From Parcubacteria group bacterium (lineage in GTDB: Bacteria > Patescibacteriota > Minisyncoccia > UBA6257): a DNA stretch of 16,120 nucleotides. Position numbers and translations under genes: made by a program. The stretch's first letter is position 1; each line of letters begins with the position of its first letter. The stretch is from NCBI GenBank assembly GCA_012798235.1, contig JAAZNP010000036.1, forward strand, positions 1 through 16,120, read 5' to 3'. Below are positions 8,060 through 13,770 of this stretch, in pieces. A model generated the notes under the pieces. The model was given only the letters and a program-made list of their open reading frames with translations. It did no database searches and had not been told where the DNA came from.

Positions 8060-10963
8060 ATGGATGATTTAACTCAAAAAAGAGAGGAACAAATAAAAAA
8101 TCTTTGGCAAGAATCCAAAGAAAGAATGGCTGAAGATATTGCGGAAAAACATAACCTTCTTTATATTAATTTAAAAAAAATCAATATTGCTCCGAGCGCC
8201 TTAGAAGTTGTCCCGGAAGAACAAGCCAAGCAAGCTAATTTAGTTGTTTTTGAAAAAATTGGCAATTTAATTAAGGTAGGTGTTATCAATCCCGAAAACA
8301 AAAACAGCATTAGACTCATTGAGCAACTCAAAACTCAAAATTTTAAAGTAGTTGTTTATGTTATTACGGAAGAAAGCTTGAATTGGGCTTGGACTTTTTA
8401 TCGTTTTATTAAACCCAAATTAGAAAAACTCACTAATTTTATCGATGTTAGTCAAACTAAATTAGTTGAATTTTCCGGACTCAACCAAGAACTTCTTAAT
8501 TATCCCACTGAAGAAGTCACTGCTTTAGTTTCTTTAATTTTAAAATCAGCCATTAATATCGATGCTTCGGATATTCATATTGAGCCTCAAGAAGATACGG
8601 CTTTAATTCGTTTTCGAGTGGATGGCGTTCTTTATGAAGTGGCGGAAATTGATAAAAATAAATACCATACTATTTTAGCGCGATTAAAATTACTTTCGGG
8701 ATTGAAATTAAATATTACTACTTCTCCTCAGAACGGTCGTTTTTCAATTCAAGACCAAAATGTTATTTTTGATGTTCGTGCTTCAAGTTTGCCTGGACCC
8801 AAAGGAGAATTTTTAGTGTTTCGTCTCCTTAATCCCAAAAGAACTGCCTTTGGTCTTAAAGATTTAGGTTTAAGAGACCGGGATTTAAAATTATTGGAAG
8901 GAGTTTTAATGAGCCCTAATGGCATGATTTTAATTACCGGACCCACTGGTTCTGGCAAAACAACTACTCTTTATGCTTTAGTAAAATCAAAAATTTCACC
9001 GGGAATAAAAATTATTACCATTGAAGATCCGATTGAATATCGTTTATTAGGCATTAATCAAACCCAGGTTTCCAAAGATTACAATTTTGAAAATGGATTA
9101 AAATCAATTTTACGCCAAGATCCTGATGTAATTATGATTGGCGAGATGCGGGATAAAGATACAGTTAAAACTGCTTTGCAAGCCAGTTTAACTGGTCATT
9201 TAGTATTTTCTACTTTGCATACTAATGAAGCCAGTGGTACCATTGCGCGATTAGTGGAATTAGGTGCAGAACGTAATATCATTCCCCAATCCTTAAAAGT
9301 TATTGTCGCTCAAAGATTAGTCAGGCGTTTATGCCCTTATTGTAAAGAAGAATATGAACCAACCTTAGAAATGAAAGAGAAAATTATCGAAGCGTTTTCA
9401 ATTCTCTCGCCCAAAAGCGGCATTAAAATACCTAAAACCATTGAACGTTTATATCGGGCTCGCGGCTGTGATAAATGTCATTTCTTAGGTTATCAATCGC
9501 AAATTGGCATTTTTGAAACTTTACCCATAACGCCCAAAATTACTCAAGAAATATTGCGTAATCATGGTGAAGATGATATCCGACGTACGGCTATTGACGA
9601 AGGAATGGTTCCTTTATTCCATGACGGATTGCTCAAAGCCATTGAAGGCATTACTTCCTTAGAAGAAGTAACTCGAGTAGCTGGAGATATTGATTATATT
9701 AGTAAAAATTATCGCGAATTATTCAGCCAAACTCTGTTACGAGGAGTAAAAATTACCAAGGAAGAGGAAAAAAGTATTATCAGTATTATTAAAGAAAAAA
9801 AGAATTGGGAGGAATATTTAAAAGATTTATCAACCGACAGACAAATTGCTTATCTTTTGGCTGGCGCCATTAAATCACGAGCCACTGATTTACATTTTGA
9901 ACCTGAAGAAAAACAATTTACCATCAGAATCCGTATTGATGGTGTTTTGCACGAAATGACAAAATTTGATTTCAGTGAGGCTCCTCGAATTATTAACTCT
10001 TTAAAAGATATTAGTGGCTTAAAAACCGAAGAAACGCAAAAAATTCAAGAGGGAAGATTTCGGGTTATCCTACCGGATAAAACATATGATATCCGTTTAT
10101 CAATCCTGCCTAGCGGCTATGGCGAAAGCGCCAGTTTAAGAATTTTGGGCAGTGAAATTGAAATTCTCGACTTAGATAAAATTGGTCTTCTCCCTACTAA
10201 TAAAACCATTATTAAAGAGACCCTCAAAGATACCGTAGGCTTAATTTTGGCTAGCGGGCCTACTTCTTCAGGTAAAACCACGACTCTTTTTGCCATGCTG
10301 AAAGAATTAAATAAACCAGGAGTAAAAATCATTACTGTAGAAGATCCTATTGAATATCGTTTACCAGGCGTGAATCAAACTCAAATTAATGGAGAGAAAG
10401 GATATACTTTTGCTAATGCTTTAAGAACGTTATTGCGTCAAAATCCTAATATCTTTTTGATTGGAGAAATTAGAGATAAAGAAACTGCAGAAATGGTTTG
10501 GCAAGCATCTTTAACTGGCCATTTAGTTTTATCCACTATTCACGCTAATGATAGTTTAGAAATAATTCCCCGAATAAAAAGTTTAGGTATCAGTTCCGCT
10601 GATATTCTTAAAGCTACTCGCCTAATTATTACGCAAAGATTAGTAAGAGTATTATGTACTCATTGCAAACAAGAAATGCTTGCCCCTCCAGAGCTCAATC
10701 CTTATTTTGAGCATGCTTTAAAAATGTATCCTGAATATCAAAAGGAATTTAAAAAGCCGTATAAAATTTATACGAGCCAAGGTTGTAGCCATTGTAATTT
10801 TACTGGCTATTTAGGCCAAATTGGTATTTTTGAATTAGTGCCCAAGGAAAAATTAGAAAATTTAGAAAAGGCTCAATATCCCAAATTAATTGATGACGCA
10901 GTGATTAAAGTTCTTCTGGGAATTACTTCCTGGGAAGAAATCAAAAGAGTGCTGGGTATTTAA
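8060..10963 (+). CDS. Tandem double-motor PilB/GspE-type pilus assembly ATPase
   Basis: These secretion ATPases power pilin polymerisation as hexamers at the inner face of the membrane. This chain holds two complete motor modules (numbering from the upstream TTG at 8033; subtract 9 for the ATG start). An N-terminal MshEN/GspE-N-like region spans about 30-140. Module 1 has Asp box ASDIHIEP (178-185), Walker A GPTGSGKTT (303-311), Walker B VIMIGE (366-371), His box STLHTN and zinc Cys434/437/479/482. Module 2 has TDLHFEP (618-624), Walker A GPTSSGKTT (742-750), IFLIGE (807-812), STIHAN (834-839) and Cys875/878/918/921. Usual family length is about 550-580 residues, so this is roughly double. 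The ATG at 8060 follows the promoter. No other pilus genes are in the window. Both nucleotide sites look intact. Confidence 0.93.
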   Translation: MDDLTQKREEQIKNLWQESKERMAEDIAEKHNLLYINLKKINIAPSALEVVPEEQAKQANLVVFEKIGNLIKVGVINPENKNSIRLIEQLKTQNFKVVVYVITEESLNWAWTFYRFIKPKLEKLTNFIDVSQTKLVEFSGLNQELLNYPTEEVTALVSLILKSAINIDASDIHIEPQEDTALIRFRVDGVLYEVAEIDKNKYHTILARLKLLSGLKLNITTSPQNGRFSIQDQNVIFDVRASSLPGPKGEFLVFRLLNPKRTAFGLKDLGLRDRDLKLLEGVLMSPNGMILITGPTGSGKTTTLYALVKSKISPGIKIITIEDPIEYRLLGINQTQVSKDYNFENGLKSILRQDPDVIMIGEMRDKDTVKTALQASLTGHLVFSTLHTNEASGTIARLVELGAERNIIPQSLKVIVAQRLVRRLCPYCKEEYEPTLEMKEKIIEAFSILSPKSGIKIPKTIERLYRARGCDKCHFLGYQSQIGIFETLPITPKITQEILRNHGEDDIRRTAIDEGMVPLFHDGLLKAIEGITSLEEVTRVAGDIDYISKNYRELFSQTLLRGVKITKEEEKSIISIIKEKKNWEEYLKDLSTDRQIAYLLAGAIKSRATDLHFEPEEKQFTIRIRIDGVLHEMTKFDFSEAPRIINSLKDISGLKTEETQKIQEGRFRVILPDKTYDIRLSILPSGYGESASLRILGSEIEILDLDKIGLLPTNKTIIKETLKDTVGLILASGPTSSGKTTTLFAMLKELNKPGVKIITVEDPIEYRLPGVNQTQINGEKGYTFANALRTLLRQNPNIFLIGEIRDKETAEMVWQASLTGHLVLSTIHANDSLEIIPRIKSLGISSADILKATRLIITQRLVRVLCTHCKQEMLAPPELNPYFEHALKMYPEYQKEFKKPYKIYTSQGCSHCNFTGYLGQIGIFELVPKEKLENLEKAQYPKLIDDAVIKVLLGITSWEEIKRVLGI

Positions 10964-10968
10964 AGAAT

Positions 10969-10990
10969 GAAAAACAAGAACTTGTTTTTC
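10969..10990 (+). terminator. Intrinsic terminator after the pilus ATPase
   Basis: A perfect inverted repeat GAAAAACAAG / CTTGTTTTTC (10969-10978 with 10981-10990) starts 5 bp after the stop codon and ends in a T-run. The stem is AT-rich, and allowing for a sterically possible loop it has about 8-9 pairs. It may also act on minus-strand transcripts arriving from the ncRNA side. Confidence 0.6.
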
Positions 10991-11031
10991 ACCACACAAA
11001 GTGAAATATAAAATAAAATATATTACTGTAT

Positions 11032-11212
11032 ATAAAGGAAAAATATTTTCTCTGAGCGTTTGAGCGAAAGCCCTTTATAAAATTAAGGAGTTTTGTGAAG
11101 AAAATAGGGGTGGGAGCGAAGCGACCTGGGTCCCCGTCATTTTCTGAAACAAAACGACTATAATTTTAAAAGGGCTGAAAGCGATAGTGAAGAGAAAATA
11201 TTTTTCCTTTAT
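11032..11212. repeat. 181-bp imperfect palindrome (element A), MITE-like or structured RNA
   Basis: The outer arms are a perfect 22-bp inverted repeat (11032-11053 with 11191-11212). Inside lie further paired arms: AGCCCTTTATAAAATTA (11069-11085) with TAATTTTAAAAGGGCT (11161-11176), and GTTTTGTGAAGAAAAT with ATTTTCTGAAACAAAAC (from about 11090 and 11139). A GC-rich apex contains GGGG...CCCC around GGGAGCGAAGCGACC. The whole segment could fold into one long hairpin with internal loops. I see no transposase and no clear target-site duplication. It could be a non-autonomous mobile element, or part of the RNA that abuts it at 11212. Confidence 0.75.
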
Positions 11213-11386
11213 TAAAAACCCATTAGCCTGCAGGCAAAGTTCCCTCATCAAGAGGGGTTAAGGATTCAATCGAGAAATACCCCAGTCGGAACCAGAATAC
11301 CCTTCGAAAAAGAATCCCATCAAGCCATCCACAAAATGTTTAGCTTGTTTGCCCACAGACTAATGGGTTTTTAAAAGATTTCGTAC
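11213..11386 (-). ncRNA. Putative structured small RNA of unknown family
   Basis: A predicted transcript of about 175 nt starts near 11386-11388 below a perfect consensus promoter. Its body is closed by a 27-bp helix (11374-11348 with 11238-11212) without a mismatch. Three of the pairs are G-U wobbles on the minus strand and would be A-C clashes on the plus strand, so the pairing supports minus-strand transcription. Inside are hairpin CAAGC/GCTTG (11347-11343, 11325-11321), stem GGATTC...TCGA / TCGA...GAATCC (11317-11312 and 11307-11304 with 11273-11262), and hairpin CCCTC-TTGAT-GAGGG (11256-11242). This gives a multibranch junction. The 3' arm ends in TTTTT and may act as its own terminator. 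I checked for tmRNA, RNase P, 4.5S and 5S landmarks and found none; 6S RNA cannot be excluded. It may instead be a small mRNA (see the small ORF). Confidence 0.65.
11258..11320 (-). CDS. Possible 20-residue small ORF inside the structured RNA
   Basis: The ATG at 11320 opens a 20-codon frame beginning MGFFFEGYSG and ending in ISRLNP before TAA at 11260-11258. The frame is open back to a TAG at 11362-11360. A GTG at 11356 would give 32 residues beginning VGKQAKHFVDG. The composition (Gly, Phe, Tyr, Asp, Trp) looks protein-like and differs from the AT-rich codon noise expected here. It lies wholly within the ncRNA and stem 2 coincides with it, so it may be a peptide with a structured mRNA or a chance reading of a conserved RNA. 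GGATGG about 6 nt before the ATG is a weak ribosome-binding candidate. No homologue is recognised. Confidence 0.25.
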   Translation of the reverse strand: MGFFFEGYSGSDWGISRLNP

Positions 11387-11392
11387 CCAGTA

Positions 11393-11421
11393 ATTATAGC
11401 ACAATAGTTAATTTCTGTCAA
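11393..11421 (-). promoter_or_regulatory. Perfect consensus promoter of the structured RNA
   Basis: Minus strand: TTGACA (11421-11416), a 17-bp spacer and TATAAT (11398-11393), with the extended TGC directly before the -10 box. Every element matches consensus, the strongest promoter-like sequence in the window. It points into the structured RNA and away from any protein gene on that strand. Confidence 0.9.
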
Positions 11422-11429
11422 TAGAGCGT

Positions 11430-11458
11430 AAAAAATACTGCTAGCTTGATATTAGCAG
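11430..11458 (-). terminator. Intrinsic terminator of the O-antigen ligase/oxidoreductase operon
   Basis: On the minus strand, stem CTGCTA/TAGCAG (11458-11453 with 11443-11438) with a 9-nt loop is followed by TATTTTTT. It lies downstream of the two-domain oxidoreductase gene and just upstream of the ncRNA promoter, separating the two transcription units. Confidence 0.65.
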
Positions 11459-11495
11459 CATTATCCATTATACGAATATTTAAAGGCGTGTCAAG

Positions 11496-11623
11496 CCCCT
11501 CGCTTGGAAAAGATTTGCTAACGCAAAATACTCATAATATAGAAAACCTTAGAATAAGTAATTATCCCTTATTAAGAAATTTTCTAGATTTATGAAATAA
11601 ATTTATCTTTTCCAAGTGAGGGG
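11496..11623. repeat. About 130-bp imperfect palindrome (element C)
   Basis: The outer arms are 19 bp with a single mismatch (11496-11514, beginning CCCCTCGCTTGG, with 11605-11623, ending CCAAGTGAGGGG). Inner arms TAGAAAA/TTTTCTA and AATAAG/CTTATT continue the fold, so the whole segment can form one hairpin. TCAAGCCCCT is present at both ends in the same direction (11491-11500 and 11624-11633). The right-hand copy forms AGGGG-TCAAG-CCCCT followed by ATTTTT, which could terminate plus-strand transcripts and overlaps the stop codon of the convergent gene. No ORF is inside. It may be a non-autonomous element or a 3'-UTR structure. Confidence 0.6.
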
Positions 11624-11631
11624 TCAAGCCC

Positions 11632-13770
11632 CTATTTTTGTCTTACCTGTTTATCCGCTTCCAAACTAATTCTTGTTGTTTCTTCAATCTCCTCCCAAGG
11701 AATTAACCATTTTCTTTGATGCAGAGCTCTAGCTAATTCTTCTAATTCTTCTAAATGGCCTTTTTTAGGATTTAATGTTTTCATTTTTACTTTTGTTCCA
11801 TAACCGACTAATTCTTTATAATCATTAAGAACAAAGGATGAGCCTTCGCTATAAACTTCCATTAATTCTTTTGGCATTTGTTCAGAACCTTCAGTGGTAT
11901 AAGTTAAATTAGCAATCGAACCATCTTTAAACTTCAAAGAAACAACAAAATTATCAGTCGCTAAATAAAAAGTATCTAAAGGATTAATTCCCCAAGCCTG
12001 AATATCAGTTGCAGTAGAATTAGTTAAATAACAAAAGATATTGAATATATGGCAGGCTTCGCCCAAAATACGCCCGCCACCTTCAGAGGTATTAGTCCAA
12101 TGGCTCGGCGGAAAATACAAAGCATTCATGCGGTAATTAATGACTAAAGGGCTGTGACGATCACTAATTTCTGACTTAATAGCATGAAGAAAAGGAGAAA
12201 AGCGACGATTAAAACCAACTGTAAGCATCGGTGAATATCCAATCGTAGGATTTTTTATCACTTCTTTAATCTCTTCTAATTCTTCAAAAGTTAGACATAA
12301 TGGTTTTTCTACCAGTACATTTTTTCCAGCCCTTAAGGCATCAATAACCATTCGTGCGTGTAAATTATGACGCGTCGTAATAATAATTAAATTAATTTTA
12401 GGATCATTGAGTAGAACTTGATAATCAGTTGTTGCTATATTAGCGTGATAACGATTAGCAAAATATTTAGCTTTAACGGCATCATGAGTACAAATACCTC
12501 TGAGATGATAATAATTTCTTAATCGGGCTAAATTGGGCAAATGAACCACTTGGCAAAAATTACCAATTCCAATAACACCCACTTCAATTTTGCCTTCTGT
12601 TTTTTGTAATTCTGGCAATTCTATCTTGGGCGATATTTTGGTCTCCAGCTCTTGAGGAGCATAAGCCAAAAGAACGGCTAATGGTTTTTTGTTAGAATGA
12701 AGTAGCTGATAGGCCAAAGATGCTTGTTCTAATTGATATTTAGCCTCAACTAATGAAGAAAAATTAATTTTTTTATCTTTTAATAATTCTAAATAAGCCG
12801 CCAGATTACGATTTTCAGTCCAACGAACATAAGCATAGGGATAATCAATGCCTTTATTTTCATATTCTTCGTCACCTCTACCAGGACCATAGGAAGTGGA
12901 AATTTTTAAATCAATTTCTTTTTCGTACCACGGCAATCTTTCTATTTGAAGTCCAATATCACCCACCACAACAACTTTACCTCTTTTTCTTGTAAGACTT
13001 AGGGCTTGATTAATAATACTATTATCATTAGGGTTAGAGGCAGTAATTATCGTCGCATCAGCTCCTTGGAAATTAGTCAAACGATTCACTTCATTAATTA
13101 AATTTTTGTGCGCTGGCGAAAAAACAAATTTTAAACCATTTTCTTGAGCTTTTTTAATCCTAGCTCGAGAGAATTCTAAACCAATAACTTTCACGCCACT
13201 CGCTAAAAGAATTTGACTGGTAATTTGCCCTAATAAGCCTAAGCCAATTACAACAGCACTCTCGCCCACTCTTAAATCAGCTTGCCTTACGCCTTGTAAA
13301 GCAATAGCGCCAATAGTGGTTGAAGCAGCATCTTCAGCGCTAACTTCTGCTGGCACCTCCACTACTAAATTTCTCGGCACCGAAACGATTTCTGCATGAG
13401 AAGCCAGATTGGCGCCAGCGCAAGCTACTAAATCACCAACTTTAATATCTTTGATATTTTTTCCTACTTCAATAACGCGACCGCATAAACTATAACCTGG
13501 CGTGACCCCTGCCTCTAGCATCCCGGTTACTATTTTATAGGTTTCGAAAACCCCGTGTTCTTTGATTAACCTTAACCCTTTAGCTAATTTGGTCGGATAT
13601 TTGAGAACTTTGAAGAGTAAAGGCTGTTTGGAAAAAGTCAAACTAGCCATTTCAGTGCCCGAAGAAATTAAAGAATATAAAGTTTCCACTAAAACATTAT
13701 TAGCGCTGCATTTTGGCGCCGGCACTTCCTCTAAAACCACTTTTCCTTTTTTAAAAATAACTTGCTTCAT
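11632..13770 (-). CDS. Two-domain oxidoreductase: MDR dehydrogenase-like plus Gfo/Idh/MocA
   Basis: The N-terminal part (about 1-370) is a medium-chain dehydrogenase/reductase with a GroES-like half, a VGDLVACAG segment and a Rossmann motif VVIGLGLLGQ (174-182). The Cys usually supplying the catalytic zinc is replaced in SLISSGTE, and the four-Cys structural lobe is missing, so it is probably zinc-independent. The C-terminal part (about 393-712) is a Gfo/Idh/MocA oxidoreductase with VGVIGIGNF (397-405), the EKP motif (488-490) and GGGRILGEACHIFN with His574 at the usual catalytic position. Fused proteins of this layout are known as bi-domain-containing oxidoreductases and often lie in surface-polysaccharide loci. 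The ATG overlaps the ligase stop (ATGA), which suggests a nucleotide-sugar or glycan role. The substrate is not predictable. Confidence 0.9.
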   Translation of the reverse strand: MKQVIFKKGKVVLEEVPAPKCSANNVLVETLYSLISSGTEMASLTFSKQPLLFKVLKYPTKLAKGLRLIKEHGVFETYKIVTGMLEAGVTPGYSLCGRVIEVGKNIKDIKVGDLVACAGANLASHAEIVSVPRNLVVEVPAEVSAEDAASTTIGAIALQGVRQADLRVGESAVVIGLGLLGQITSQILLASGVKVIGLEFSRARIKKAQENGLKFVFSPAHKNLINEVNRLTNFQGADATIITASNPNDNSIINQALSLTRKRGKVVVVGDIGLQIERLPWYEKEIDLKISTSYGPGRGDEEYENKGIDYPYAYVRWTENRNLAAYLELLKDKKINFSSLVEAKYQLEQASLAYQLLHSNKKPLAVLLAYAPQELETKISPKIELPELQKTEGKIEVGVIGIGNFCQVVHLPNLARLRNYYHLRGICTHDAVKAKYFANRYHANIATTDYQVLLNDPKINLIIITTRHNLHARMVIDALRAGKNVLVEKPLCLTFEELEEIKEVIKNPTIGYSPMLTVGFNRRFSPFLHAIKSEISDRHSPLVINYRMNALYFPPSHWTNTSEGGGRILGEACHIFNIFCYLTNSTATDIQAWGINPLDTFYLATDNFVVSLKFKDGSIANLTYTTEGSEQMPKELMEVYSEGSSFVLNDYKELVGYGTKVKMKTLNPKKGHLEELEELARALHQRKWLIPWEEIEETTRISLEADKQVRQK

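Noticed and set aside
8749..8958. Open frames opposite the pilus ATPase, kinase, oxidoreductase and ligase genes (8749-8958, 10117-10332, 3696-3878, 13562-13810, 15169-15471)
   Set aside because: They lie antisense to strongly conserved coding regions and their translations show no family features. They are shadows.
11106..11140. Coding frame through the GC-rich apex of element A on the minus strand
   Set aside because: A frame of about 50 codons is open, but it runs across both arms of the palindrome and into AT-rich sequence with no start or ribosome site, so it is best explained by the repeat.
11213..11386. tmRNA (ssrA): a TTCTGGTTCCGACTGGGG stretch resembles the tmRNA 5' region and a short ORF lies nearby
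   Set aside because: There is no tRNA-like acceptor and T-arm with CCA end, no Ala-Ala ending tag, and the closing helix and order of elements do not fit.
11032..11386. RNase P RNA or SRP RNA
   Set aside because: The P4/CRI-CRV landmarks of RNase P (such as GAGGAAAGUC and ACAGAA) and the SRP GGAAGCAGCC-type apical region are absent on both strands.
11619..11639. A strong plus-strand terminator as evidence for a plus-strand gene in the 10991-11631 gap
   Set aside because: The hairpin and T-run are real, but no plus-strand gene or good promoter precedes it. It is better read as part of element C.
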